A stretch of DNA of 64,000 bases, taken from the NCBI RefSeq assembly GCF_001425265.1, contig NZ_LMEC01000023.1, positions 124,001 through 188,000 on the forward strand. The letters run 5' to 3'. This stretch comes from Massilia sp. Root418 (GTDB lineage Bacteria > Pseudomonadota > Gammaproteobacteria > Burkholderiales > Burkholderiaceae_D). The position numbers and the translations under genes are program-made. The notes beneath the pieces are model-generated. The model saw only the letters and a list, made by a program, of their open reading frames with translations. It searched no databases and was not told the DNA's origin. Positions 52,401-60,468 of this stretch are shown in pieces (the first letter of the stretch is position 1; each line of letters begins with the position of its first letter).

Positions 52401-52774
52401 GCACGAAGAGCAACTTTGTCGCCAACGCGCTGCAGGTGGGCCGCTTGATGACCGCAATGGCCCAGGATAAGCTGGTGGATGCGGCCGCCTGCACCGAGAT
52501 GCGCACGCTGGCCAGCCAGCTGGCGGGCGGCATTGGGAGCTACGCGGAGAGTGCGCTGTCCGCTGCCGGGCGCGCACCGTCTGCGCTATCGTCGAAGATC
52601 GGATTTGGGGACGACAGCTTCAGCCACGACTGCGCAATTATCGAGCGCACCGTGTCCGGCAAGCATCTGCGCTACGTTGCGGTTGTGCTCGGCTCGGCGC
52701 CGGCGCAGCACCGCAGCGACCTGTCCGCGCTGTTCGTGTTGCTCGATACGGCCGTGGTGGCGCGCAACCCGTAG
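46499..52774 (+). CDS. Giant multidomain protein with papain-like protease and beta-lactamase-like hydrolase domains
   Basis: A 2,091-residue protein of unknown function, preceded by AAGGGGAG. No signal peptide or membrane helix is evident. Residues 1-~370 are unrecognised beta-rich sequence; ~375-460 resembles a carboxypeptidase-regulatory/transthyretin-like fold (RLRGKLVGLSKACPLNDAV). Residues ~680-735 are Ser/Gly-rich, and a HNHCH cluster is at 773-777. A Lys/Asp-rich helical linker (~1440-1510) leads to a papain-like protease domain with Cys1540 (ENSMACWATVAAMM), His1633 (SPHARVV) and Asp1657 (FIDPASG). Residues ~1715-2091 look like a beta-lactamase/PBP-fold hydrolase: Ser1776-X-X-Lys (SLLK), Ser1896-Asn-Asn and Lys2033-Ile-Gly. 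It could be a secreted effector, a surface-assembled machine or a self-processing enzyme; none is proven. Confidence 0.85.
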   Translation: MMYLHWSFHYAGDPDAAPVQQITVTFQAPVFSYSDRNNNGNDEFQRSQTGTSSQRLDVDLSDSSYEAALPSAGLAGTGAAVRKFHDYTAAIMRQGEAAVSRLAFPVRLQLSAAECEVPYAGVFSCLYFVKGLNADGQLAEPVGDHLFLVNKQRYDEVLPAFQQITNQRSRISLLAFLKLLAEENGLSPQGPVRPESVINDRLPAIVHGLHQENVDDVVDFLKRHVFALFDFGIEVDALEGMDIAGHLHVATDGNRQLAMADLYFYALDAEYTASDIAGNAVYRHIAHDWRQGPGAPVDNRIAFTLTGEHQLLRNSVRGAITVRVRGFDGAELWRRDFAADDPQLKEVQIELAEHRPPAITPGVEHPAGGAKRLRGKLVGLSKACPLNDAVVLVQAKADGDAAWRVVGHASADSNGNFSMPYPYGAYAAAQALVSLAPDSPADIPVVQGTPNETIAPDFLFLLVKDPVCPDAETEKKADCDCAAPVKAGRLPSQEDLINSDEYTQDIGGSCVNLSTPNRTLSEYNYTGIVRTSDPDVANYTLRKRTLTTLQGEEVSGFELEGGAGKIARQPVNLDNPIRWQDTPADQDYLSFYQAVTVATGHILHYKSVFKADGYSLGNLLYSLPLAPGQKKQIVVFDSSHALQGAESQSLSQGERLAADIVAERGIADELSGFLGEAMQGRSSASTSGVSAGLGLGGSLGVVSGSLGVAGGTASSSSSASQNSSRNTSQFFAEKLRQAVMQNADSYRQLNASVVTSVQEGQHYNATTEVVGNHNHCHSLTMMYFEVLRHFAVFQELVQVEECVFVPLLMTNFTMENIRKWADVLAVALLPAPSNTYLRPFSWVRRHPLLAGFDANERIRTNYAHVDFPAGRYCDEAISDVKGSFSIRMVLPRPKTKFDRILSLPIIRKTVTTQAGVDVQGTIRDNIKSSAIAAATGGLSLLFGGGPSVKYETETHDVLTPGKIFDLFMTLDENYEAVSPAHCIRVHTFEDQKILVNGTLVTIDFFHGMPDDRKIWDAYADVLDMTTLELLNKFANNVIADWDRIFFSDIAPQLVSRLIHESTVALKPFSSLDITALNRYSSREQLLRYNFQARSTSARAAIGAIEVRYQPGVGVAQANWDTLKRELTVVLESLNVNYATPHYNGRIFSGYVGNDLFDGVTQATPMNSDEQRSPRKEDVFLVNKLTEHLNSNLEHYNKALWYRLDPDRRYMLLDGFSIQVYDDGGAPLVFRSLASVVKNELVCVTGNSLVFPVAPGYRVSQSYIVQARAEEEDAAAPLFDHYRPLTAPPPFRISVPSRGVFLEAVQGACDACEKVKDNSSQDWVRFATDEPSPIAPLTPPTPTITDWKAAFKDFATPLINIQNAPAAPAPGAGLAGLADLLGKAGVFKDITGLDANQQNVIRTYLSNQENAKAFAEMAQKLSMQGHNTANSDKIMDTIKSARQDGAISQDDYGKLVKEHLQKQIDGGDKDNAASEKDAASKSSLASAAVRAVDQGKNVKAQKSDTDGNSESIEVTPGGADQVLASVPGTVPRMKQENSMACWATVAAMMVSWKEGRKMTVQEVLQKAGAQYVAKFENQEGLASSEKDAFIGALGMRGEAPASYSVQQYIDWVKDHGPLWITTDAADADGQFSPHARVVTKITGTGSADGSGTSFVFIDPASGTEISEPFSKFLSAYEQMVTDNPGALFIQIVHFGGAAGGGGEGAAPLPAWADAVDPFPGSVALSIDRGNVAMNAAFAPVAGSTSNHLCAALADVTGAPASAPFAGLHDDEMVYAASLLKVGVMYAAFALRARVQAFADAAKANGITAAPELFSLIKRAWTPKLKATFPARSATSFKNGQDVTIPQFAKLFTLSAAGKIEFAAATTAISDADLDAAGEFGAPVGRFHEWMRLMMRWSNNAAASRCVLALGYFYINGLFAKAGFFDAATGKGLWISGDYTGHDWVKSAAEQAANAAGVALAPRWATAQGRTKSNFVANALQVGRLMTAMAQDKLVDAAACTEMRTLASQLAGGIGSYAESALSAAGRAPSALSSKIGFGDDSFSHDCAIIERTVSGKHLRYVAVVLGSAPAQHRSDLSALFVLLDTAVVARNP

Positions 52775-52794
52775 CGGGCTGGCTGGCCTCGTCC

Positions 52795-53412
52795 TTACGG
52801 GGCGGCGGGCTGCGGCGCCGGCGGCTGCGGCTGGCGCACGAAGCCGAAGCGGGCGGGGATGTCGCCGCGTTGCAGGCGCTGCACCGGCACCGCGCCATCG
52901 CCCATGCGCAGCGCCAGCGCTGCGGTGGCGGCGCTGTCCTCCAGCCACGCCAGCAGCGTCTCGTCGCCGATGGCATGGCCATCCATCTCCAGCCGCTCCA
53001 GGGCCTGCGCCACGTCGCGGTCGTCCAGCTGCGCCACCACGGCGCCGCGCTGCAGCAGCAGTTCGCCCGCCTCGGTCAAATAGGCCGCGTCCGGCCGGCC
53101 CAGCGCCGCGCCGGTGTGCAGCACGAAGCCCTGCGCCGGATCGGTGCGCGCCACATATGGCGTGGTCTCCAGGTTCAGATACACCCGCTGCGGACCGTTC
53201 TGGAAATACCAGCAGCCGCGCTCGTCGCTGGCGTAGTTGCGCACGATGAAGCCCACCAGCGCCGCATTGGTCAGCTTGTCGCCGGGCAGGTTGAAATGCT
53301 GCGCGCGCTCGTCGCGCATGCGCCAGTTGCCGCGCGCGTCCAGGCCAAGCCAGCCGTAGCAGTGCGGCACGTTCGGCCATTTGGCCAGCGCCTGTTTTAC
53401 GATGTCATCCAT
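52795..53412 (-). CDS. Uncharacterised protein, DUF2946-like
   Basis: A 205-residue cytoplasmic protein starting MDDIVKQALAKWPNVPHCYG. Conserved-looking features are WLGLDARGNWRMRDERAQ, GFIVRNYASDERGCWYFQNG and PQRVYLNLETTPYV. Similar proteins are common in Burkholderiales and I recall them under the label DUF2946, but that assignment is uncertain. The C-terminus is Pro/Ala-rich (QPPAPQPAAP). It ends 20 bases from the convergent giant gene and follows the YheT-like hydrolase by three bases. Confidence 0.7.
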   Translation of the reverse strand: MDDIVKQALAKWPNVPHCYGWLGLDARGNWRMRDERAQHFNLPGDKLTNAALVGFIVRNYASDERGCWYFQNGPQRVYLNLETTPYVARTDPAQGFVLHTGAALGRPDAAYLTEAGELLLQRGAVVAQLDDRDVAQALERLEMDGHAIGDETLLAWLEDSAATAALALRMGDGAVPVQRLQRGDIPARFGFVRQPQPPAPQPAAP

Positions 53413-53415
53413 GGT

Positions 53416-54408
53416 TCAAGCTTCGCACATCTGGTCCCGGCCGGACGCACGGCTGGCGTTTTCGCCTTCGAGGAAGTGGATCATGCGCCTGGGCAGCCAG
53501 TCCAGCGAGCCGGGCGGCCCGCCCACGGCGAAGCCGACGTGGCCGCCGTGCTCCGGATACTCCAGCAGCACGCCGGGCGCCGCCTTGCGCGGCAAGTGGA
53601 CGCCGGGCAGGAAGGGATCGTTCTGCGCATTCAGCACCAGGGTCGGCACGGTGATGTCGAGCAGCACGTGCTTGGCGCTGGCGCGGTCCCAGTAGTCGTC
53701 CGTGTTGCGGTAGCCGTGCAGCGGCGCGGTCACCACGTTGTCGAAGGCGTACAGGTCGTTGGCGGCCATCAGCGCGTCCAGGTCGTACAGGCCGGGGAAC
53801 TGCTTGAGCTTGGCCACGCACTTGGGCTTGAGCGTGTTCAGGAACATGCGCGTGTAGATCCGGTTGAAGCCGCGCGACAGCGATTCGCCGCCGCGTGCCA
53901 GGTCCAGCGGGGCGGACACGGCGCACGCCGCATCGACTATCTCGGCGCCGTGCTGCGATTCGCCCAGCCAGCGCAGCAGCGCGTTGCCGCCCAGGGATAC
54001 GCCGGTGGCGTAAAAACGGCTGCAGGCCGCGTCCCCGGCGCGCGCGTGCAGGCGGCGGATGATCCAGTCGATTTCGGCCGCGTCGCCGGAATGGTAGAAG
54101 CGCGGCGCCAAATTGGCCTCGCCCGAGCAGCCGCGGAAATGCGGCACCGCGCCGGACCAGCCGCGCGCCTGCACGTCGGCCATCAGGGCGCGCGCGTAGT
54201 GGCTGCCGGACGAGCCCTCCAGGCCGTGGAACAGCACCACGAAGGGCTGGCCGGGCTGGCCGTCGACGAAATCCACGTCGACGAAGTCGCCGTCCGGGGT
54301 CTGCCAGCGTTCACGGCGGAAGGCCACCTGCGGCTTGCTGATGCAGGTGGCGGGGTAGATGGTTTGCAGGTGGCCGCTGGGCAGCCACAGCGGTGCGGTG
54401 TACTTCAT
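53416..54408 (-). CDS. YheT-family alpha/beta hydrolase
   Basis: A 330-residue hydrolase. Family landmarks are the N-terminal APLWLPSGHLQTIYP, FHGLEGSSGSHYARAL, the HFRGCSGEAN segment and nucleophile Ser in TGVSLGGNALLRWLGE. Acid and base lie in LNAQNDPFLPG and EHGGHVGF. YheT/ABHD1-3-like esterases act on short acyl esters; the substrate is unknown. The ATG at 54,408 is chosen since the longer frame upstream is an out-of-frame reading of the next gene. Confidence 0.9.
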   Translation of the reverse strand: MKYTAPLWLPSGHLQTIYPATCISKPQVAFRRERWQTPDGDFVDVDFVDGQPGQPFVVLFHGLEGSSGSHYARALMADVQARGWSGAVPHFRGCSGEANLAPRFYHSGDAAEIDWIIRRLHARAGDAACSRFYATGVSLGGNALLRWLGESQHGAEIVDAACAVSAPLDLARGGESLSRGFNRIYTRMFLNTLKPKCVAKLKQFPGLYDLDALMAANDLYAFDNVVTAPLHGYRNTDDYWDRASAKHVLLDITVPTLVLNAQNDPFLPGVHLPRKAAPGVLLEYPEHGGHVGFAVGGPPGSLDWLPRRMIHFLEGENASRASGRDQMCEA

Positions 54409-54421
54409 CTCGGGAAGCGGC

Positions 54422-54841
54422 TTAGTGCAGGACCTGCGCCGGGTTGTCCACCGGAATGGGGCCGGGCGCCACGGACACGTGGCGCAGCACGATGCGCCAG
54501 CCCTTGGGCGTCTTGATGTAGACATTGCTGGCCACCAGGTGGGCCGGCTCGCCGGTGGCGGCGGTGGTGCCTTCCACCACGGAGTGGATGGAACTCATCA
54601 GGTTGTGCGTTTCGTGCAGCACCGCCGGCCGGATGTGCAGGCCGCCGTGCTCCAGGATGATGGACCAGGATTCCCGGATCGCGCGGTGCCCCACCAGGCG
54701 CGGACCGCCCGGATGGATGCAGGCGATTTCCTCGTCGTCGGCCCACAGGGCCATCAGGGCTTCCACATCGGCCCGGTTCAGCGCTTCATAGAAAGCCGCT
54801 TCGACTTCGCTTGCGCTACCGTTTAATTGCTTTTTTGGCAT
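54422..54841 (-). CDS. SnoaL-like / NTF2-fold protein
   Basis: A 139-residue protein with the NTF2/SnoaL fold: EAAFYEALNRADVEALMALW, the ligand-pocket segment DDEEIACIHPGGPRLVG, and WRIVLRHVS near the C-terminus. Such proteins are often annotated as ketosteroid-isomerase homologues. The ATG at 54,841 has GAGGCTGCC upstream. It leads into the YheT hydrolase gene with a 13-base gap, suggesting one operon. Confidence 0.82.
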   Translation of the reverse strand: MPKKQLNGSASEVEAAFYEALNRADVEALMALWADDEEIACIHPGGPRLVGHRAIRESWSIILEHGGLHIRPAVLHETHNLMSSIHSVVEGTTAATGEPAHLVASNVYIKTPKGWRIVLRHVSVAPGPIPVDNPAQVLH

Positions 54842-54885
54842 GGCAGCCTCCGGGCCGGTTATATGTCTGACAGTGCTGACAGTGA

Positions 54886-55095
54886 TTAATGATGCGGGAC
54901 CACGGCGCCTGGCTTCAGTCGGTAGGCGGTGCCGCAGTACGGGCACTTGGCCACGCCGTCGTGGTTGAACTCCAGGAATACGCGCGGGTGCGAGGACCAC
55001 AGCGGCATGGCTGGGTTCGGGCAGTGGGCCGGCAGGTCTTTACCGTCGAGTTCAACTGCGTTGGCGGCTGCTGCTGGCTGGGTGGCGTTGGTCAT
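54886..55095 (-). CDS. Zinc-finger (CHCC-type) protein
   Basis: A 69-residue protein with a single zinc-binding module: Cys in DLPAHCPNPAMP, His in SSHPRVFLEF, then CPYCGTAYRL. This matches the zf-CHCC family, related to the mitochondrial complex I accessory subunit NDUFS6. Ribosome site GGAGATAG lies upstream of the ATG at 55,095. First gene of the minus-strand run to 52,795; divergent from azlC. Confidence 0.88.
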   Translation of the reverse strand: MTNATQPAAAANAVELDGKDLPAHCPNPAMPLWSSHPRVFLEFNHDGVAKCPYCGTAYRLKPGAVVPHH

Positions 55096-55247
55096 CTTGG
55101 CTATCTCCGTGAAACTTAGGCTGAAAACACCGATTTTAACGGATTCGCGCAATTCCAAGAATCATCGGTAAAATAGCGCCTGATCTACAGTACCGGCCGC
55201 TGGCGTTCGCCTCCACTGAAACGGGGCGCGCGTGGCAGGAAAACCAC

Positions 55248-56024
55248 ATGAATGAAGCCACGCCCGCCCCCGTGCCCGCAGCCGCCAACGCTGCGCCAGC
55301 CCCCACCCCTGTTGACGTAGGCCAGCACGACGAAGCTTCCTGGCGTGAAGGCTTGCGCACCGGCATACCCACCCTGTTCGGCATCGGCGCCTGGGGCCTG
55401 GTGGTGGGCGTGGCCATGGTCAAGAGCGGCCTGACGGTGCCGCAGGCGCTGGGCATGACCCTGATGGTGTTCGCCGGCTCGGCCCAGCTCGCTTCGCTGC
55501 CGCTGATCGCGGCCGGCGCACCGATCTGGGTGATTTTCCTGACCGCCTTCGCGGTCAACCTGCGGTTCGTGATCTTTTCCGTCATCCTGGCGCCGCATTT
55601 CGCCGGCCTGCCGTGGCGTCAGCGCTTCGTGCTCGGCTACTGCTCCGGCGACATGACCGCCGCGCTTTTTTTGCAGAAATACCCCAGCGCGGAGCCGGTG
55701 CCCGGCAAGGTTTCCTATTTAAAAGGCTTGATGTATCCCAACTGGGCAGCCTGGCAGATCGGTTCCATCGCCGGCGTATTCCTGGGCAGCGCGGTGCCGG
55801 CCGAGTGGGGCCTGGGCTTTGCGGGCACGCTGGCCATCATTTGCATCATGGTGCCGCTGACGGCCAACCGGCCCGCCGTGTGCGGCGTGATCGTGGCGGG
55901 CGCGGTGGCGGTGGCCGGCGCCGGCCTGCCGTACAAGCTGGGCCTGCTCGCTGCCGTGGTGATCGGCATGCTCAGCGCCATGGCCGTGGAAGAATTAACG
56001 GAAAGGTTCAACAAACATGGCTGA
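55248..56024 (+). CDS. azlC: AzlC family branched-chain amino acid exporter subunit
   Basis: A 258-residue membrane protein, about seven helices, with the AzlC landmarks GIPTLFGIGAWGLVVGVAMV, GSAQLASLPLIAAGAPIWVI and NLRFVIFSVILAPHF. AzlC with AzlD exports branched-chain amino acids or their analogues. Residues 1-40 are a soluble Ala/Pro-rich extension. It overlaps azlD by eight bases. Confidence 0.9.
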   Translation: MNEATPAPVPAAANAAPAPTPVDVGQHDEASWREGLRTGIPTLFGIGAWGLVVGVAMVKSGLTVPQALGMTLMVFAGSAQLASLPLIAAGAPIWVIFLTAFAVNLRFVIFSVILAPHFAGLPWRQRFVLGYCSGDMTAALFLQKYPSAEPVPGKVSYLKGLMYPNWAAWQIGSIAGVFLGSAVPAEWGLGFAGTLAIICIMVPLTANRPAVCGVIVAGAVAVAGAGLPYKLGLLAAVVIGMLSAMAVEELTERFNKHG

Positions 56025-56349
56025 CTGGGAGATCTGGCTCACCATCCTGGCGCTGGGCCTGGCCACGGCCGCCACGCGCGCCTCGTTCTGGCTGATCGGC
56101 CACCATATTGCCATTCCGAAACGTGTGAATGAAATGCTACGCTACGCGCCCGCTTGCGCGCTGGCGGCCATCGTTGCGCCGGACCTGCTGCTGGCTCCGG
56201 GCGGCCAGATTCATATCGGTTTGGACAACCTGAGACTGGTGGCCGGCGCCGTATCCATCGCGTTTTACGTGGTGCGCCGTAACATGTTGGAAACCATCAT
56301 TTTTGGCATGGCTTTCTTCACAGCCCTGAGACTGTTGCATATTTTCTAA
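56017..56349 (+). CDS. azlD: AzlD family exporter small subunit
   Basis: A 110-residue protein with three to four helices (WLTILALGLATAATRASFWL, LAAIVAPDLLLAPGG, IAFYVVRRNMLETIIFGMAF). It overlaps azlC, which fits a heteromeric exporter. pgk follows after 63 bases with its own promoter-like TAGAAT at about 56,373. Confidence 0.88.
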   Translation: MADWEIWLTILALGLATAATRASFWLIGHHIAIPKRVNEMLRYAPACALAAIVAPDLLLAPGGQIHIGLDNLRLVAGAVSIAFYVVRRNMLETIIFGMAFFTALRLLHIF

Positions 56350-56412
56350 GGGAATCGTGCGCTGCGTTGCGGTAGAATAGCGGTCTTTCCAACCTTCGTC
56401 CTTTGGGTAGCC

Positions 56413-57624
56413 ATGCAAGCTGTTCTGAACTTCATTCGTCTGCAAGATCTGATCGACCAAAATGCGCTGCAAGGCAAGCGCGTGTTCATTCGCGCCGACT
56501 TGAACGTGCCGCAAGATGACGCCGGCAACATCACCGAAGATACCCGCATCCGCGCTTCCGTGCCGGCCATCCGCGCCGCCGTGGCCGCTGGCGCCAAAGT
56601 GATGGTGACCTCCCACCTGGGCCGTCCCACCGAGGGCGAGTTCAAGCCGGAAGACAGCCTGGCGCCGGTCGCCAAGCGCCTGTCCGAGCTGCTGGGCCAG
56701 CCGGTCGAACTGAAGCAGAACTGGGTGGACGGCGCTGGCCTGGAAGGCCTGCAGGCCGGCCAGGTGGTGCTGCTGGAAAACGTGCGCGTGAACAAGGGCG
56801 AAAAGAAGAATGCGGATGAGCTGGCGCAGAAGATGGCCGCCCTGTGCGACGTCTACGTCAACGACGCTTTCGGCACCGCGCACCGTGCCGAAGCCTCCAC
56901 CCACGGCATCGCCAAGTTCGCGCCGGTGGCTGCCGCCGGCCCATTGCTGGCCGCCGAACTGGACGCGCTGGGCAAGGCGCTGGGCGCCCCGGCCCGTCCG
57001 CTGCTGGCCATCGTGGCCGGCTCGAAGGTATCGTCCAAGCTGTCCATCCTGAAGGCGCTGTCCGAGAAAGTGGACGGCCTGATCGTGGGCGGCGGCATTG
57101 CCAACACCTTCATGAAGGCGGTTGGCCTGAACATCGGCAAGTCGCTGGTGGAAAACGACCTGGTGGCGGAAGCCAAGGCCATCATCGACATCATGGCCGC
57201 GCGCGGCGCCGAAGTGCCGATCCCGGTGGACGTGGTGTGCGCCAAGGAATTCTCGCCCACCGCGGCGGCCACCATCAAGGACGTGGCTGACGTGGCGGAC
57301 GACGACATGATCCTGGACATCGGCCCGAAAACCGCCAAGCTGCTGGCCGACAAGATCGCCGCCGCCGGCACCGTGGTGTGGAACGGCCCGGTCGGCGTGT
57401 TCGAGTTCGACCAGTTCGGCGAAGGCACCAAGACGCTGGCGCTGGCCATCGCCAACTCCAAGGCATATTCGATCGCCGGCGGCGGCGATACGCTGGCGGC
57501 GATTGCAAAATATGACATTACCGATAGAATTGCTTATATCTCGACCGGTGGCGGCGCTTTCCTGGAGTTCCTGGAAGGCAAAACCCTGCCGGCAGTGGAA
57601 ATCCTGGTTCAGCGCGCTGCTTGA
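56413..57624 (+). CDS. pgk: Phosphoglycerate kinase
   Basis: Converts 1,3-bisphosphoglycerate and ADP to 3-phosphoglycerate and ATP. The 403-residue protein shows [25 protein letters not shown], the hinge and nucleotide region [13 protein letters not shown], and the C-terminal [12 protein letters not shown] with [13 protein letters not shown]. Length is normal. Two REP-like repeats lie between it and pyk. Confidence 0.98.
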   Translation: MQAVLNFIRLQDLIDQNALQGKRVFIRADLNVPQDDAGNITEDTRIRASVPAIRAAVAAGAKVMVTSHLGRPTEGEFKPEDSLAPVAKRLSELLGQPVELKQNWVDGAGLEGLQAGQVVLLENVRVNKGEKKNADELAQKMAALCDVYVNDAFGTAHRAEASTHGIAKFAPVAAAGPLLAAELDALGKALGAPARPLLAIVAGSKVSSKLSILKALSEKVDGLIVGGGIANTFMKAVGLNIGKSLVENDLVAEAKAIIDIMAARGAEVPIPVDVVCAKEFSPTAAATIKDVADVADDDMILDIGPKTAKLLADKIAAAGTVVWNGPVGVFEFDQFGEGTKTLALAIANSKAYSIAGGGDTLAAIAKYDITDRIAYISTGGGAFLEFLEGKTLPAVEILVQRAA

Positions 57625-57640
57625 GTTTCGACGGCTCGTT

Positions 57641-57677
57641 GGCGGGTTACGGCGCGGCGCGCCTAACCCGCCCTACG
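57641..57677. repeat. REP-like palindrome, copy 10
   Basis: GGCGGGTTACGGCGC with GCGCCTAACCCGCCCTACG. The first of an inverted pair between pgk and pyk, with the TACG end on the right. Confidence 0.9.
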
Positions 57678-57694
57678 CCGCAACGCCGGTTCAC

Positions 57695-57731
57695 CGTAGG
57701 GCGGGTTAGCGCCGCAGGCGCGTAACCCGCC
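57695..57731. repeat. REP-like palindrome, copy 11
   Basis: CGTAGGGCGGGTTAGCGCC with GGCGCGTAACCCGCC. It is inverted relative to copy 10, with 17 bases between the pair, and ends 20 bases before the pyk start. Confidence 0.9.
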
Positions 57732-57751
57732 AACCCCCGCAAAGGAATCTT

Positions 57752-59200
57752 ATGTCCCGTGGTACCAAAATTGTCGCCACCATCGGCCCCGCTTCCACCG
57801 ACTTCGGCATCCTGGTCAAGATGATACGGGCCGGCGTCGACGTGGTGCGCTTGAACTTCTCGCACGGCAAGGCGCAGGACCACATCGAGCGCGCCGCGCT
57901 GGTGCGCAAGGCCGCCGCCGAATGCGGCCGCGAGGTGGCGATCATGGCGGACATGCAGGGCCCGAAAATCCGCATCGGCAAGTTTGAAAACGGCCGCATC
58001 GAGCTGGCCAACGGCGACAAGTTCATCCTGGACGCAAAGTGGGGCGAGAACGGCGAACTGGGCAACCAGGAGCGCGTCGGCCTGGACTACAAGGCGCTGC
58101 CGACCGACGTGCGCCCCGGCGACGTGCTGCTGCTGAACGACGGCCTGATCGTGCTGGTGGTGGACCGCATCAACGGCAGCGAAATCCACACCACCGTGAA
58201 GATCGGCGGCGACCTGTCCAACAACAAGGGCATCAACCGCCAGGGCGGCGGCCTGACCGCGCCGGCCCTGACCGCCAAGGACATGGAAGACATCAAGACC
58301 GCGATGAGCTTCCAGTGCGACTACCTGGCCATCTCCTTCCCGAAGAACGCCACCGACATGGCGATGGCGCGCCAGCTGGCCAATATCGCCGGCGAGCCTT
58401 ACCACCACAAGCCGATGATGATCGCCAAGATCGAGCGCGCCGAAGCGATTCCGGCGCTGCAGGAGATCCTGGACGCGTCCGACGGCATCATGGTGGCGCG
58501 CGGCGACCTGGCCGTGGAAGTGGGCAACGCCGCCGTGCCGGCGCTGCAAAAGCGCATGATCAAGATGGCGCGCGAATCGAACAAGCTGGCCATCACCGCG
58601 ACCCAGATGATGGAGTCCATGATCGTCAACGCCGTGCCGACCCGCGCCGAAGTGTCCGACGTGGCAAACGCCGTGCTGGACGGCACCGACGCCGTCATGA
58701 CCTCGGCTGAAACCGCCTCCGGCAAATACCCGATCGAGACCGTGGAAATGATGGCCGCGATCTGCGTCGAGGCCGAGCAATCCGAATACAACAAGCTGGA
58801 CGCCGACTTCCTCAACGTCCGCTTCACCCGCATCGACCAGTCCATCGCCTACGGCGCGCTGTTTACCGCGCACCACCTGCGCGTGAAGGCCATCGTGGCG
58901 CTGACCGAGTCCGGCTCCACCGCGCTGTGGATGAGCCGCCACAGCATCGACACCCCGATTTTCGCGCTCACGCCGAGCGTGACCACCGCCCGCAAGGCTG
59001 CCCTGTACCGCAACGTGCGCGCCTACCAGCTGGCGCAGGGCGCCGAGAGCGCCGTGGTGCTGCGCCAGGTCGAGGACCTGCTGGTGGAATACGGCATCGT
59101 CAAGAAGGGCGACATGATCGTGGTCACCTGGGGCGAGCCGATGGGCCAGGTGGGCGGCACGAATGCATTGAAGATAGTGAAAGTAGGCGAGTTCACGTAG
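57752..59200 (+). CDS. pyk: Pyruvate kinase
   Basis: Transfers phosphate from phosphoenolpyruvate to ADP. The 482-residue protein starts [15 protein letters not shown] behind AAAGGA, and shows [18 protein letters not shown], the K/Mg site [19 protein letters not shown] and TATQMMESM. The TAG stop lies in the left arm of a degenerate REP-like repeat. fba follows. Confidence 0.98.
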   Translation: MSRGTKIVATIGPASTDFGILVKMIRAGVDVVRLNFSHGKAQDHIERAALVRKAAAECGREVAIMADMQGPKIRIGKFENGRIELANGDKFILDAKWGENGELGNQERVGLDYKALPTDVRPGDVLLLNDGLIVLVVDRINGSEIHTTVKIGGDLSNNKGINRQGGGLTAPALTAKDMEDIKTAMSFQCDYLAISFPKNATDMAMARQLANIAGEPYHHKPMMIAKIERAEAIPALQEILDASDGIMVARGDLAVEVGNAAVPALQKRMIKMARESNKLAITATQMMESMIVNAVPTRAEVSDVANAVLDGTDAVMTSAETASGKYPIETVEMMAAICVEAEQSEYNKLDADFLNVRFTRIDQSIAYGALFTAHHLRVKAIVALTESGSTALWMSRHSIDTPIFALTPSVTTARKAALYRNVRAYQLAQGAESAVVLRQVEDLLVEYGIVKKGDMIVVTWGEPMGQVGGTNALKIVKVGEFT

Positions 59201-59232
59201 GGCGGGTCAGCGCTGCGCGCGCAGCCGCCGCC
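59196..59232. repeat. Degenerate REP-like copy 12, overlapping the pyk stop
   Basis: CGTAGGGCGGGTCAGCGC is a recognisable left arm, but the right arm has decayed to a GCC-rich run. The first TAG of the repeat is the pyk stop codon. Confidence 0.65.
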
Positions 59233-59286
59233 CGCGCCGCCCGCACCGCCCGCCGCACCGATTTTTTTATTGTTTGGAGTAATACC

Positions 59287-60351
59287 ATGTCCCTCGTATC
59301 CATGCGTCAGCTGCTGGACCATGCCGCCGAAAACGGCTATGGCATCCCCGCCTTCAACGTCAACAACCTGGAGCAGGTGCAAGCCATCATGGCTGCCGCC
59401 GATGCCCTGAACAGCCCGGTCATCATGCAAGCCTCGGCCGGCGCCCGCAAATATGCAGGCGAAGCCTTCCTGCGCCACCTGATCGACGCCGCCGTCGAAG
59501 CCTATCCGCACATCCCGGTCGTGATGCACCAGGACCATGGCCAGTCGCCGGCGGTCTGCATGGCCGCGATCCGCTCCGGCTTCACCTCGGTGATGATGGA
59601 CGGTTCGCTGGAAGCGGACGGCAAATCGGTAGCCTCCTACGACTACAACGTGGACGTGTCGCGCGAAGTGGTCAAGTTCTCGCACGCCATCGGCGTGACG
59701 GTGGAAGCCGAACTGGGCGTGCTCGGTTCGCTGGAAACCATGAAGGGCGACAAGGAAGACGGCCACGGCGCCGACGGCACCATGACCCGCGAACAGCTGC
59801 TGACCGACGTGGCCCAGGCCGCCGACTTCGTGCAGCGCACCCAGTGCGACGCGCTGGCCATCGCCATCGGCACCTCGCACGGCGCCTACAAGTTCACCCG
59901 CAAGCCGACCGGCGACATCCTGGCGATCGACCGCATCAAGGAAATCCACGCCCGCATCCCGAACACCCACCTGGTGATGCACGGTTCCTCCTCGGTGCCG
60001 CAGGAACTGCTGGCCATCATCCGCGAATTCGGCGGCGACATGAAGGAAACCTATGGCGTGCCGGTGGAAGAAATCCAGGAAGGCATCCGTCACGGCGTGC
60101 GCAAGATCAACATCGACACCGACATCCGCCTGGCCATGACTGCCGCCATCCGCAAGTACCTGTTCGAGAACCCGTCCAAGTTCGACCCGCGCGACTACCT
60201 GAAGCCGGCCCGTGCCGCCGCCGAAGAGATCGTCAAGGCGCGCCTGCTGGCGTTCGGCTGCGAAGGCCAGGCCGGCAAGATCAAGCCGCTGCCGCTGGAA
60301 AAAATGGCCGAGCGTTACAAGGCCGGCGCCCTGGCGCAGATTGTGAAGTAA
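59287..60351 (+). CDS. fba: Class II fructose-1,6-bisphosphate aldolase
   Basis: Cleaves fructose-1,6-bisphosphate to the triose phosphates. The 354-residue enzyme starts [19 protein letters not shown] behind TTGGAG. It has the zinc-binding VVMHQDHGQ and the [29 protein letters not shown] and [11 protein letters not shown] motifs of the zinc-dependent class II family. A strong terminator follows directly. Confidence 0.98.
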   Translation: MSLVSMRQLLDHAAENGYGIPAFNVNNLEQVQAIMAAADALNSPVIMQASAGARKYAGEAFLRHLIDAAVEAYPHIPVVMHQDHGQSPAVCMAAIRSGFTSVMMDGSLEADGKSVASYDYNVDVSREVVKFSHAIGVTVEAELGVLGSLETMKGDKEDGHGADGTMTREQLLTDVAQAADFVQRTQCDALAIAIGTSHGAYKFTRKPTGDILAIDRIKEIHARIPNTHLVMHGSSSVPQELLAIIREFGGDMKETYGVPVEEIQEGIRHGVRKINIDTDIRLAMTAAIRKYLFENPSKFDPRDYLKPARAAAEEIVKARLLAFGCEGQAGKIKPLPLEKMAERYKAGALAQIVK

Positions 60352-60366
60352 AATTCTGTCTGGAAC

Positions 60367-60398
60367 GGGCCGGGGACTTTCCCCGGCCCGATTTTCTT
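60367..60398 (+). terminator. Terminator of fba
   Basis: GGGCCGGGGA and TCCCCGGCCC form a perfect 10-bp stem with a CTT loop, followed by GATTTTCTT. Confidence 0.92.
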
Positions 60399-60468
60399 GA
60401 CCGGCGGGCACGCAGGCCTGCGCGCCGGTTCCGCGCTATTTTCGCCTTACCACATCACCTTCCCCGCT

